NCBI RefSeq assembly: GCF_024582675.1
Contig: NZ_CP102084.1
Coordinates: 248,001-312,000, forward strand
Reading direction: 5' to 3'
Source of the DNA: Mycoplasma sp. 1018B
Lineage (GTDB): Bacteria; Bacillota_I; Bacilli_A; Mycoplasmatales; Metamycoplasmataceae
Length of the DNA stretch: 64,000 nucleotides
A program made the translations under genes and the position numbers. The notes beneath the pieces were generated by a model. It saw only the letters and a program-made list of their open reading frames with translations, ran no database searches and had not been told where the DNA came from. This document shows positions 48,301 through 59,530 of this stretch, one piece after another (within the stretch, counting starts at the first letter, position 1; every line of letters starts with the position of its first letter).

Positions 48301-51300
48301 CTGCGTAATAATATTCATGTGTTTTATCTGCTTGAATTTGAGTATTTAATCAAATATTTTCAAAATCTGAATTTTGGATTCAACTAATATATTGATATAG
48401 TTGTGTACTTTGATCATCAACAAATAAATTATTAATAAATATTGGATAAATTATTTCTTGATCTTCTTTAGTAAATTTAACTAACATTTTGAAATTATTA
48501 TTATCTTGTTGTACGAAGAAATTGAATTTATTATCTGTATTATTATTTTTAACTAAAGGTAAAACTTCTTCTAAAATCCAATCATTTGTTTCAAATTCAA
48601 AAGTATTTAACAATATTTCTTTCATTAATTGACGATTTAACGTATCATCAACATTTAAAGTTTCAAAAGTGATATTTTTGTATTGGGGACTTTGAATTTT
48701 AATTTGATTAATTAATTTAACTAAATAATCTTTAACATATCAAGTTTGATTATTTTTAAGATCTTCAATAAAAGTTTGTTTAGGTTTATATGTAATATTG
48801 GTTTGCTCTTTTTGAATAAAAGTATAAATATGTTTTTTATTGAAAAAAGAATTAGCTAAAGTAAAGTTACCCGCAAGTAATTCAGCATTACTTATTTGAT
48901 CATCAAGTAAAAGATTAGTAAATGATTTAATTAAATATTTATTTAAATAAAGATCAATAGTTAAATTTCATCTTGCCTCTTTGACATTAACTTGCACAAT
49001 TTCATTATTAGTATTTCTGATATTTTTATTTTCTTCAATTATTTCAAATTTAGATTTATCTCAATTAATTTGATAATCATATAAATGATTTATTTTAGCA
49101 GTTTTTTTAATAAAAGCTTTATTTAAAATTTCTCTTTGATTATTTAAATTTTTACCTGATAATCAATTTAATAAATCTCAATCAATAGTATATAACTCTT
49201 CTATTTTAGAAATATTTAAATCTTTTATTCGTTCATTAAAATCATTTTCAAAATTAATCGTAAATTTTTTTGAAACTTCATATTCATCTTTTGAAGCAAC
49301 TAAATCTAAATTTAATTGATTTAAATTGTTTGTATCAATATTTAAATTTTTTATTTTTAAATTTACATTGTCTTGATTTGTAAGGTTTAAATAAAATGAA
49401 GCATTATCTAAATTAATACTTGTTGCGTATAATTTGATATTAAAAGCATTTAAATCTTCTTGTTTAGTTTTTAGATCGTATTCATTAAGATATTGATTTA
49501 AATATGCTTTGGTTAAAGTTTCTTTTTTATTTAAAAAACCTTTTATAGTTACTGTTTTTAAATCAGAAATGATTTTATGACCATAATAATCATCTCTAAT
49601 TAAACGATATTGAAAAATTAAATTATTGTTTTGTTCATCTTTAACAACATTTTCAAATTCACTAAGATAAAAATCTTCTAAATCTTTACTTAAATTATTT
49701 TTTTGATAAATATTGTCTATATTTGCTTCTTCTATAAAAGTATTATTCTTATCGTGATAATCAAACATTAAATCAAAATCATTAGCTTTTTTAGTTAAAT
49801 TAATAACTAAATCTTCTAAAGATAAACCTTGTTTAAAATTAGTCAATTCTGTTGTATAACTTTGAGAAATTAAATTTTCTAAATTTTCTTTAGTACTTTG
49901 CAATTTGTAACTAAAAGTTATTGCTCCAAGACGATTATTTTTTCTTAAAATATTTAAATCAATAATTTTTAAATCTTCTAAATTAGTGGCAAAAAGTTGA
50001 TCCTTAGTTGTATCAATAGCATAAATTTGTTCTTTATTTGCATAATCAAAACTAATTTTTTGTTGGTTTAATCTTGTTAATTCTTGATTAATTTGTTCTT
50101 GTAAAATTTCTTGATTAGTTAAAAAGTTATATAGATAAAATTGATGATTTTTTGAATTAACTTTAATTAAATTATCTTCATAAATTAAACGATAGGTAAT
50201 TTCTAATTGACCTATTTGATCATCACTATTTAAAGTAATTATTTCAATTTTAGTGTTATTAAAAGTTGGAATTAAATTAGTTAATATATCTTCTTTATTA
50301 ATAGATGAAGCTTTAATTTTTTCAATATTTTTATTAATTGCAAAAACTTTATTAATTTGATTATCAAGAGCAATATTATTAAGTTCTTGAATTTTATTTT
50401 CTTTCAATTGTTCTAAAGTAAGAAAATTGGAAAAAGTTAAATCTTTTTCTGCTGAAAATATTTCTTCAAAATTATTTTTTAAACTTTGTAGTTGAATATT
50501 CAAAGTTATTTTACCCATATTGTTATCATAATTTTGAATGTTTTTAATAATTAATTTGGCTTGTGAATCAATTTGATTTGCTCAATAAAAATTATTAATT
50601 TGTGCTAATGACGCTAGTGTTTTTTCTGAATTAGTATATGACAAAACAATATTATTTAACAATTGATTTAAGCGATGTTTTTCATCTTGTTTTAATTTAT
50701 TCTTAGATATAAAACCATCTAATATAAATTCTTTTTCTTCGGAATTAATAATAACATTTTGTTTTTGAGTTTGTAATTTATAAGCTAATTTTACATAACC
50801 ATCTTCATTATTAATTTCTTTAATGACTAATTCAACTATATTGAGATTGTTTTTTATTTCGTTTGGCAAATCATTTTTTAATTTAGTTAAATCAAATTGA
50901 TTTACAGTTTCTTGTTCTTTATTTTCATAAATAAAATTAATATTAAAATTATTTAATTGTTTGATTAAATTATTAATTTCTTCTTTACTTAAAGTATTTT
51001 CAATAACACTAACTGCTGGAATTTCTTCTGATGGTAGATCTTCTTTTTTTATTTCTTTTAAAAAATCAGTTAATTTATATGTATATTTTTTACTTTGATA
51101 TTTTCGATTTTTATAATCAAATTCTAAAGAATAATTGAACAAAATAGTTCCGTTAGCATTATCAATGTTAACAATATTAAAAGAAACAATTTTGATATTA
51201 TATGAATTATTTGAAAATTCAATTTTTAAATTTTCTTTTGCAAAATCTTTTGCTTGAGTGTTTTCTTTGTTTGTATAAGCAAAATTAATTTTTAAATCAT

Positions 51301-51412
51301 TAAAAATTTTTTCACTATCAAACATTTGTTCTTTGTTATTAAAACAACTAGTTGCTATTAAAGTTAATGATAAAGAAGAACTAAGTAGTAGTGTTTTTTT
51401 AATTTTATTCAT
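45383..51412 (-). CDS. Giant lipoprotein with DUF31/MIP-type serine protease domain (first gene)
   Basis: 2009 aa from ATG 51412, with AAAAGGAG 5 nt upstream; one frame with Trp TGAs, stop at 45383. Lipobox LIATSC with Cys23. The N-terminal half has about eight Lipoprotein_17-like repeats (FDYANKEQ.., GAITFSYKLQS, ..ELTNFKQG). A middle region of about 700 aa is shared with the downstream gene (YDVQSP..LTFKLGFI; LYNDYELNAYP). The protease domain has FVTNNHVV (His1714), DLTVFILDI (Asp about 1788-1795) and RGGSSGTG (Ser1912), so the catalytic set looks complete. It is expected on the cell surface and to cleave a host protein; immunoglobulin is the family precedent, not shown here. First gene of a two-gene operon. 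Confidence 0.85.
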
Positions 51413-52009
51413 AATTACTCCTTTTTTTAATTTAAAGCATAAAAAATTATAAATATTATACTTATAATATTTATTTAATCTTAGTAATTTATATTAAAAT
51501 ATTAAAAATTAAATAATTATCAAATAATTTTTTAACTATTTTATAGTCTAATTAGTAAAAATTATAAATATTATTTTATTTTATATATTTTATAATTAAT
51601 TTACTTATTAAAATAAACTTATAATCTAGTAGTATCATTATAGAAGATTCAAAAGATTATTAAGTTTTATATTAGTATAATTTCTAATTTTATTATCAAT
51701 AAAAATAATTTTTTATTCTTTTAATTAGTTTAATATTTTGATTAATTGTTTTTAAATTTATTAAATTTAAAATAAAAAATAGAAAAATTGTAAATGATGA
51801 AATTATAAAAAATATAAATTATTAATGAAAACAATAGTTAAAAATAAACATAAAATTTATTATAAAATTTTTTAAAAATGAAAATTGAATGATTTAAATA
51901 AGAAAATTAATTTTATTTAAATCTTTGAAAATTTAATATTTTTACTTTTAAAAAATAATCTTTTTGTTTAATTATTTTTTTATTTTGTTTTAGTTGTTAA
52001 AATAATTGT
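51413..52009. other. AT-rich divergent spacer
   Basis: About 600 bp between the DUF31 operon (minus) and def (plus). It is over 85% A+T with many stops in all frames. It must hold the two divergent promoters, but no single -10/-35 pair stands out. I see no RNA gene or repeat. Confidence 0.5.
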
Positions 52010-52597
52010 ATGAATTTTAAAATAGATTTAGTTAAATTACCAGCCAAAATTTTAAGACAAAAATCACAAGAAGTTAAATTACCTTTGAGCGAAGAAGATG
52101 ATTTATTGGCTCAAAAAATGATTTGACACGTTGATATTAGTCAAACTGAAAATAAAAAATATAATTTTCAACCTGCAGTTGGAGTTGCTGCCATTCAATA
52201 CGGCATACCTAAGAGAATGTTTTACATTAATGGAGCTAATTTTATTAAAAATTCTGCAATTCCACAAAAAATATTAAAAGATGTTTTAATAAATCCTTTT
52301 ATAATTTCTACTTCAGAATCATCAATAGCTTTAGAACAAGGCGAAGGATGTTTATCTGTTGGTTCTAATATTAAAGAACAAGATGGTTTTGTTCATAGAA
52401 AAAGTAGAATTTTAGCAAAAGCTTATTCATATACACAAAAAAAAGAAATAACTTTGGATTTGAGCGGATATTTAGCAATTGTTTTTCAGCACGAATATGA
52501 TCATTTGGAAGGAAAATTATTTGTTGATCATTTAAATCTTAAAGATCCTTGAAAAATTCAAAATAATTGTCGTTATATTGAGACAGAGGAGGCTTAA
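52010..52597 (+). CDS. def: Peptide deformylase
   Basis: 195 aa. It removes the formyl group from the initiator methionine of new proteins, using a bound metal. All three motifs are present: GVAAIQ in VGVAAIQYGIPKRM, EGCLSV with the metal Cys (EQGEGCLSVGSN), and HEYDH with the two metal His and the catalytic Glu. Two in-frame TGAs (Trp) mean the standard code shows only the C-terminal half. The stop codon overlaps the start of the next gene by one base (TAATG), so the two are translationally coupled. Confidence 0.95.
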
Positions 52598-53856
52598 TGT
52601 TTATAACCGAATGAATAAATAAATATTTTAATTTTAATCAAAATAATTATTTTTGATATATTCCTTTAATTTTTATAGCATTAACTATTTTAATAGCTTT
52701 TATAATTGGTTTTAAAAAAGGTTTTTGAAAATCAATCGGTTCTTTAATTGTTTCCACAATTAGTTGAATTGCTTCCTTGCCTTTAGCATTAATAATTTTT
52801 AAATTAATTCAACACTCTATTGTTTCTAAATTTTTTGAAGAAACAATTGGTATTGATGATATTTCTTATAATGAAATAACTACTATTTTAAAACCATTAA
52901 TTTTAAGCTTACTTATAGTAATTGTTTATATTATTATTTGATTATTATTTTCTTTGATATTCTCTATAATTGCTAAATTAACAAGAATAAAAAAATTATT
53001 AACAAGACAAATAAAACCTAGAAAAAGAATCATTTCTCGTTTTTCAGGTGGATTAATTAAAGTTGTATCAACTACTCCATTTTTAGTTTATGCTACAAAT
53101 GTTTTGGGGTTTGCTACAGGAAATAATTTTGTTGATACAGTAAATAATAAATTTTTTAATGTGGCAACTTTTAATCAAGCAAAAGGTATTTCAGATTATT
53201 TACCAGGTATTTTAATTGGTGCAGAATTAGCTACTCAAGAAGAAGCAAGAAATAATTTTACTAATTTTTTTGCTGCTTTAACTGATAGTAAAAACTTTAT
53301 GATAGAAAATAAAGTTTTTGATGAAAACATTAGCAACATAACTTTAGATAAACAAGAATATAGAATTCAAATTGATCCATTCCAAAGTAAAATAACTGAA
53401 ACTAATTTTGATAAATATTTAGAAGGCATTAAAAACGCGATTGAAAAATTAACTATTTTTGCTTCTAAAAACGAATCAACAGACATTTTTAGAGTTTTAC
53501 TTTATAGTACTATTGAATATATAGATAAAGATCAAATTAAACAAAATATTAGTAATTCTACTAAATTTCTTAATTTATTAAAAATAGATCTAAGTCAAAT
53601 TAGTTTTACTTATAAACACAATCTTGATCCTAAAGTTGAAAATATAACACAATCATTATGAATGTTTACAGAAGATCAACAAAAAGCTATTAAAGAAACA
53701 TTTTTAAATGTTTTTGGTTATCGTGAAGTAGGAATTCCTAAAAAAGAAGATGGTAATATTAATAGCAAAAGCGATGAAGAAAAATATATGTATGTTCTTA
53801 ATGAAATTATTGATAATGTATTTTTTGCCAAAGAATTACAAAATGAAAACAAATAA
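52597..53856 (+). CDS. CvpA-like membrane protein
   Basis: 419 aa, starting on the last base of the def stop codon; several Trp TGAs. The N-terminal part has three membrane segments (about residues 22-40, 48-70 and 103-127), with IGFKKGFWKSIGSLI after the first, which is like the GFRRGF..SL start of CvpA (colicin V production) proteins. The remaining 280 residues are soluble, helix-rich, Asn/Lys-rich and not recognised. Similar def-linked membrane proteins may occur in other mycoplasmas, but I cannot check this. The function is unknown. Confidence 0.65.
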
Positions 53857-53878
53857 AAAGGGTATAATTCCCTTTTTT
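53855..53878 (+). terminator. Terminator after the CvpA-like gene
   Basis: AAAAAGGG pairs with CCCTTTTTT around TATAATT, partly overlapping the stop codon. Confidence 0.75.
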
Positions 53879-53893
53879 ATTTATAATATTATT

Positions 53894-54394
53894 ATGAATT
53901 TAAAAAATATTTTTGCAATGCAAAAAGAACTAGATCAAAAAATTGCACAAAGAAAAGATTTAGCACTTAATAAAATCAAAACAAATAATAAACATCAACA
54001 AATGATGTTAGCTACTTTGATTGAAATTGCTGAATTTGTTAATGAAGTACAATCATTTAAATATTGAAAAAAACATAAATATGTTGATAAAGACAAAATT
54101 TTAGAAGAATTTGCCGATGTTTTACATTTTCTTGGATCCTTAGGTTATAAATATCATGTAGATGAAGAAATTGAACCATTAATTGTAAATTCAAAAAATA
54201 TTAATGAACAATTTACCTTATTATTTTCTGCGGTAACTAAAGCAATGTCTCATACTAATAAATACAATATAAGTGAAATTTTTGCTTTAGTTTTAGGAAG
54301 TGCAAAATTACTTAATTATAGCGAAAAAGAAATTTTAGAAGCTTATGAGAAAAAAAATTTAAAAAATCATCAACGAATAATTGATAATTATTAA
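53894..54394 (+). CDS. Dimeric-type dUTPase (dUTPase_2, MazG-related fold)
   Basis: 166 aa with one Trp TGA. It hydrolyses dUTP to dUMP and PPi, keeping uracil out of DNA. The all-helical dUTPase_2 pattern is visible: LATLIEIAEFVNEVQSFKYWKK (metal-binding E..E region) and ILEEFADVLHFLGSLGYKY (E..D metal region), followed by a C-terminal helix pair. ATG 53894 gives the expected N-terminus LKNIFAMQKELD. An earlier frame start at 53750 lies inside the preceding gene and is rejected. Confidence 0.85.
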
Positions 54395-54416
54395 ATTAAT
54401 TTTAAAAGGGAGGAAT

Positions 54417-57128
54417 ATGAAAAATAATAAAACTATATTAAATAATAATTCAAATAATATTAAGAATAATTTGCTTAATTTCTCCCAAATGAAACAACAA
54501 GAACTTTATAATTATTTTAATTCTAGTTCAAAAGGTTTAACGCAAAATCAAATTGAATTAAATAAAGAAAAATTTGGATCTAATAAATTAATTAAAAAAA
54601 ATAAAAACACTTTATGAAATAGATTATTTCATGCTTTTATTAATCCTTTTAATATCATTTTATTAATTTTAGTTTTTATATCTTTAGTAACAGATATTAT
54701 TTTGCCTTTAGTAAGAAAAGAAAGTTTCGAACCTATTAGTGCTATTTCTACGACGATAATTATTTTAATCATGGTAATTATAAGTGGTGTTTTAAATTTT
54801 ATTAATGAGAGCAAAAGTGCTGCTAGTGCTGAAAAATTAGTTAAAATGGTAAGAACTACTACAAGAGTAGAAAGAGAAGGAATTTTTTATGAAATTCCTT
54901 TAGAAAATGTTGTAGCAGGAGACATTGTTAATTTAGCAGCTGGTGATATTATTCCCGCAGATGTGAGAATTTTACGTGCTAAAGATTTATTCGTTTCGCA
55001 ATCATCATTAACGGGTGAAAGTGATGCTATTGAAAAATTCGCACAAAACATTAATAATAAAAATGATGCTAATATTACAGATATAAATAATTTAGCTTTT
55101 ATGGGTTCTAATGTTATTAGTGGATCAGCTAAAGCAATAGTCATAGTTACTGGGAATCAAACTTATTTAGGTCAAATAGCTCAAAAAGTAAATGAAAAAC
55201 CTACAGAAAGTGATTTTGAAAAAGGAATTAAAAAAGTTTCTTGATTATTGATAAGAATAATGTTAATAATTGTTCCTTTAGTTTTTTTAATCACAGGTTT
55301 TAAAGGCGATTTTCACAGAGATAAAACTTGATTGGACGCTTTAGCTTTTGCTATGTCTGTTGCTGTAGGTTTAACGCCGGAAATGTTACCTATGATAGTA
55401 ACAAGCACCTTGGCCAAAACTGCTTCAAATATGGCAAAGAAAAAAACAATTGTTAAAAATCTTAATTCTATTCAAAATTTTGGAGCAATTGATATTTTTT
55501 GTACAGATAAAACAGGAACTTTAACTTTAGATCAAGTTATATTAGAAAAACATTTAGATGTTAATGGACAAGAAAATACAAAAGTTTTAAAATATGGATT
55601 TTTAAATAGTTTTTTCCAAACTGGTTTGAAAAATTTACTAGATTTATCCATTATAGAAAGAACTGAAGAATTAGCTGATGAAAATCAAATCTTACAAAAT
55701 TTAGAGAAAAAATATTTAAAAATTGATGAAATTCCTTTTGATTTTCAGCGTAAAAGAATGTCTGTTATTGTTAGTCAAAAAGAAAATAAAACTAATATAG
55801 AATTAATTACTAAAGGAGCTATAGAAGAAATTTTGAGCATTTGTAAATATATTGAATATAACAACGAAATTCAATTATTAACTAAAGAAATGATTAATAA
55901 AGTTTTAAAACATGTAGATTATTTGAATGATCAAGGTATGCGTGTTTTAGGTGTTGCTCGTAAAGATACCTTTAAAACAGATAAATATAATATTAATGAT
56001 GAACAAGAAATGATTTTAATTGGTTATTTAGCTTTTTTAGATCCTCCTAAAGAATCGACAGCTTCTGCCATTAAACACTTACATAATTTAGGTGTGAATG
56101 TAAAAATTCTCACAGGAGATAACGCCCGTGTAACTAAAGCTATTTGTGCTAAAGTAGGTATACCCGTTGATAAAATAATGCTTGGTAAAGATTTACTTGA
56201 TATTAATGATGAAGAATTAATTAAAATTGCTAACGATTATGATATTTATGCTAAATTAAGTCCTGATCAAAAGGCCCGTGTAATTAATGCTTTAAGAGCT
56301 AATAATCATGTTGTTGGGTATATGGGAGATGGTATAAATGATGCTCCAGCTATGAAAGTAGCTGATGTTTCAATTTCTGTTGATACAGCAGTAGATATAG
56401 CTAAAGAAACAGCAAATATTATTCTTTTAGAAAAAGATCTTAATGTTTTAGCAACTGGAATAATTGAAGGAAGAAAAACTTATGCTAATATGAACAAATA
56501 TATCAAAATGACTGTAAGTAGTAATTTTGGTAATATTATAAGTATTGTTTTCGCTTCAATTCTTTTGAATTTTGTTCCAATGCTTGGAATTCAAATTTTA
56601 TTTTTAAATTTAATTTATGATATTTCTTGTGCTGCCATACCTTGAGATAAAGTGGATAAAGATTTTATTAATAAACCACGCAAATGAGATAGTAAAAGTA
56701 TTTACAAATTTATGTTTATTTTTGGACCAATTAGTTCTTTAATAGATATTTTGTTTTTCATAATTTTAAGATTTTGATTATTAGATCATTTAAATATAAC
56801 AATGGATAATCAATTATATATAATGATTTTTCATACAGGTTGATTTGTTTTATCAATGTGAACTCAAGCTTTAATAATTCATTTTATTAGAACGGAAAAA
56901 ATTCCTTTTGTTAATTCTTTTTCTTCGATAATGCTAATTTCTTCGACTTTTTTAGCTATTTTAATAGCTACATTAGTTCCATATTTACCATTTATAAATA
57001 CAGCTTTAAAATTAACTCCTTTACCAGCAATTTATTTTGTTATTTTAATTGCTTTAGTTTTCTTATATTTAACTTTAATTTTAATAACTAAACATTTTTA
57101 TGTCAAAAAATTCAAAACCTTACTTTAA
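54417..57128 (+). CDS. mgtA: P-type ATPase, magnesium-transporter type
   Basis: 903 aa with a strong ribosome site (AAAGGGAGG) before ATG 54417; Trp TGAs throughout. It is a membrane pump driven by ATP. Motifs in order: [12 protein letters not shown] (actuator TGES), the membrane [13 protein letters not shown] segment, [10 protein letters not shown] (phosphorylated Asp364), [23 protein letters not shown] and [20 protein letters not shown], then a C-terminal group of four membrane segments. [21 protein letters not shown] is typical of the MgtA/MgtB group, so Mg2+ uptake is the likely role. It starts 22 nt after the dUTPase gene. Confidence 0.9.
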
Positions 57129-57154
57129 AAGATATTTATTAAAATATCTTTTTT
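57127..57154 (+). terminator. Terminator after the P-type ATPase gene
   Basis: AAAAGATATTT (57127-57137) pairs with AAATATCTTTT (57142-57152) and is followed by Ts. Confidence 0.75.
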
Positions 57155-57168
57155 AGTAAAATCTAAAT

Positions 57169-58128
57169 ATGCAAAATTATTTAAAATATTTATTTAGCCC
57201 AATTGAACCTTATGAAAAAAATTATTTAAAAGTTGATCAAATTCATCAAATTTATTATGAAATAAGTGGCAATCCTAACGGACAAGCAATATTGTATGTA
57301 CATGGCGGCCCTGGTGGTGGTACTTCTAAAATATCTAGAAGATTTTTTGATCCTCAACATTATAAAATTGTTTTATTTGATCAAAGAGGCTGTGGAAAAT
57401 CTAAACCTTTTTTAGAATTAAAAAATAATACTACTTGAGATTTAGTAGAAGATATTGAAAAATTACGAAAAAAATTAAAAATTAAAAAATGAATTCTATT
57501 TGGTGGTTCTTGAGGAACAACTTTATCATTACTTTATGGTATCAAATATCCAGAAAATGTTTCAAAAATGATTTTAAGAGGTGTTTTTTTGGGTAGAAAA
57601 AAAGATATTTCTTGATTATATCAAGAAGGAGCTTCATACTTTAAACCATATGAATATCAAGAGTATATAAATTTATTAAATAAAAAAGAACAAAAAAATA
57701 TTGTTGCTTCATATTATCATTTAATGCATAGTAATAATCATCAACTTAAAGAAAAAGCATTATTAGCTTGAGCAAAATGAGAAACAATGCTTGTTTCAGT
57801 TAATAAAATAAAATTTAATTCAAAAAATCTTAAAAATCATAGTGCATTAGCACTTTTAGAAAATTGATATTTTTATCATAATTGTTTTATTGAAGAAAAT
57901 TATATTTTAAATAATATTGAAAAAATTAAAGATATTCCTATTTTTATAGTACATGGAGAATACGATTTAGATTGTTTACCTTCAGCTGCTTTTGAATTGC
58001 ATCAAAAACTTTTAAATTCTAAATTATTTTTAATTAAAAAAAGCGGTCATTCTCAAAGTGAAATTGGGATAACTAAAAAATTAGTAGAATTAACTAATTT
58101 TTTAAAAAATAACATTAAATCTACTTAA
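57169..58128 (+). CDS. pip: Proline iminopeptidase
   Basis: 319 aa, full length, with many Trp TGAs (the nucleophile motif itself contains one, GGSWGT). It is an alpha/beta-hydrolase that releases N-terminal proline from peptides. Motifs: HGGPGGGTS oxyanion loop, VLFDQRGCGKSKP, ILFGGSWGTTLSLLYG (Ser), VHGEYDLDC (Asp) and KKSGHSQSE (His). Its stop overlaps the stop of the convergent gene by 4 nt (58125-58128). Confidence 0.93.
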
Positions 58129-58664
58129 ATTTGCTCAAAATTATAAATTAAAGCATTTTTTAAATATTCTAAAGCTTTTTCATAATTAATTTTTTTAGTT
58201 TTATTCAAATAATTAAATAATTTATTAATTTGACTTAATTTATTGATTTTTAAACAAAAAATTTGACAAAAATAAAGAAAAATATTTTTTATAGTATCTA
58301 AAAGAAAATTATTTTTTAAAAGTCAATGTAAAAGATAAATTAGTATTTCAAAAGCACAATATGATAATTGTTTTAAATCAATTTGCATTTGTTTGTAAAA
58401 GGTATCAAATTCTAATGAAATTTGATATTTTTTTCAAATTCTTTCAAAAATTTCATATGTATTATTATCTATTAAAGAAATAATAATTTGATAATTTTTA
58501 TCATTTGTTATTTCTTTTAAATCAAATAAAATTTGATACTCATCATTTCTTTCTTTTCATAAAATTTGATAATTAATTAAGGTTTGTGATAATAAATCAA
58601 ACAGAATAGCCTTTTGATGTCCTGTATTTATATCACCTGTTAAAAGAGTTAGTTTTTTGCGCAT
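58125..58664 (-). CDS. Unrecognised cytoplasmic protein, convergent with pip
   Basis: 179 aa, visible only with TGA as Trp (three TGAs). The ATG at 58664 follows AAAGGAAAA. It begins MRKKLTLLTGDINTGHQKAI and continues as a helical, Leu/Asn/Ile-rich protein (INYQILWKERNDEYQILFDL, FYKQMQIDLKQLSYCAFEIL). There is no signal peptide or clear membrane span. I do not recognise a family; the TGDINTGHQK start vaguely recalls a nucleotide-binding loop, but it is not a proper P-loop. It shares the spacer and inverted repeat region with the divergent deo operon. Confidence 0.65.
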
Positions 58665-58725
58665 TTTTTCCTTTAAAAGCAAATTATTTATAATTTTATA
58701 ATAAATATTATAATTAATATGTAAG

Positions 58726-58751
58726 AGTTAATATACTAATATATATTAACT
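58726..58751. promoter_or_regulatory. Perfect inverted repeat upstream of the deo operon
   Basis: AGTTAATATA and TATATTAACT around 6 nt, 42 nt before deoD. The 10-bp arms are exact. This is a likely operator for a repressor of nucleoside-salvage genes, possibly also affecting the divergent gene at 58664. The regulator is not in the window. Confidence 0.5.
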
Positions 58752-58793
58752 TTAAATTTATTTATTTAATAATAATTAATTTAAGGAGAATTT

Positions 58794-59498
58794 ATGACGC
58801 CACATATTCAGGCTAAAAAAGAAGAAATTGCAAAAACAGTTATTATGCCAGGAGATCCTTTAAGAGCAAAATTTATTGCTGAAACTTTTTTAGATCCAGG
58901 TTATAAATTAGTTAATTCAGTAAGAAATATGTTTATGTTTACAGGAACATATAAAGGTAAACCAGTTACTGTAGCAGGTAGTGGAATGGGTTGCCCTTCA
59001 ATAGGCATTTATTCTTATGAATTATTTAAATTTTATGACGTTGATAGAATTATTAGAATTGGTTCAGCTGGTTCTTATCAAAAAGATTTAGGTTTATATG
59101 AAGTTGTTTTAGCTTCAGAAGCATATGCTGATGGTGATGCTTATAGAAGAATTGCTTTAGGCAAAGAAGGTAGAATTGCTTTACCTTCAAGTAAATTAAA
59201 TGAGGAAATTAAAGCAATTGCTAAAGCACAAAATACTAAATTAAATATTGGAAGAGTTCATTCTTCAGATGTCTTTTATTCAGCAGTTCCACTTGAAGAG
59301 AGAATTTCTGAATCTCAAGCACTTTGTGTAGAAATGGAATCCTATGCTTTATTTACTAATGCTGAAATAACTGGCAAGGAAGCAGCTTGTTTATTAACTA
59401 TTAGTGATAATTTAATTACTCATGAAGAAACTAGTGCTCATGAAAGACAAACAGCATTTACTAAAATGATGGAAATTGCTTTAAATTTAGCTAGATAA
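58794..59498 (+). CDS. deoD: Purine nucleoside phosphorylase, copy 1
   Basis: 234 aa, standard hexameric DeoD length. It splits purine (deoxy)nucleosides with phosphate into base and (deoxy)ribose-1-phosphate. Phosphate and base contacts are seen in [13 protein letters not shown] (Gly and Arg), RIIRIGSAGSYQ (Arg/Ser) and VHSSDVFYS. The ribose motif CVEMESYALF (family VEMEA) and the catalytic Asp in [10 protein letters not shown] are present, followed by HERQTAF. AAGGAGAA precedes the ATG. First gene of deoD-deoD2-deoA-deoC. Confidence 0.95.
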   Translation: MTPHIQAKKEEIAKTVIMPGDPLRAKFIAETFLDPGYKLVNSVRNMFMFTGTYKGKPVTVAGSGMGCPSIGIYSYELFKFYDVDRIIRIGSAGSYQKDLGLYEVVLASEAYADGDAYRRIALGKEGRIALPSSKLNEEIKAIAKAQNTKLNIGRVHSSDVFYSAVPLEERISESQALCVEMESYALFTNAEITGKEAACLLTISDNLITHEETSAHERQTAFTKMMEIALNLAR

Positions 59499-59530
59499 TA
59501 AAAAGTTTTATTTAAAGGAGAATATATTAT

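Noticed and set aside
51413-52009. Possible small RNA or tRNA gene in the divergent spacer
   Set aside because: No cloverleaf-like or GC-containing conserved segment could be found; the spacer is uniformly AT-rich.
53750-53893. Longer start for the dUTPase gene
   Set aside because: The added codons overlap the CvpA-like gene and its terminator; the ATG at 53894 gives the family-like N-terminus.
54381-54416. Upstream TTG start for the P-type ATPase
   Set aside because: The ATG at 54417 has an excellent ribosome site, and the TTG lies within the dUTPase coding end.
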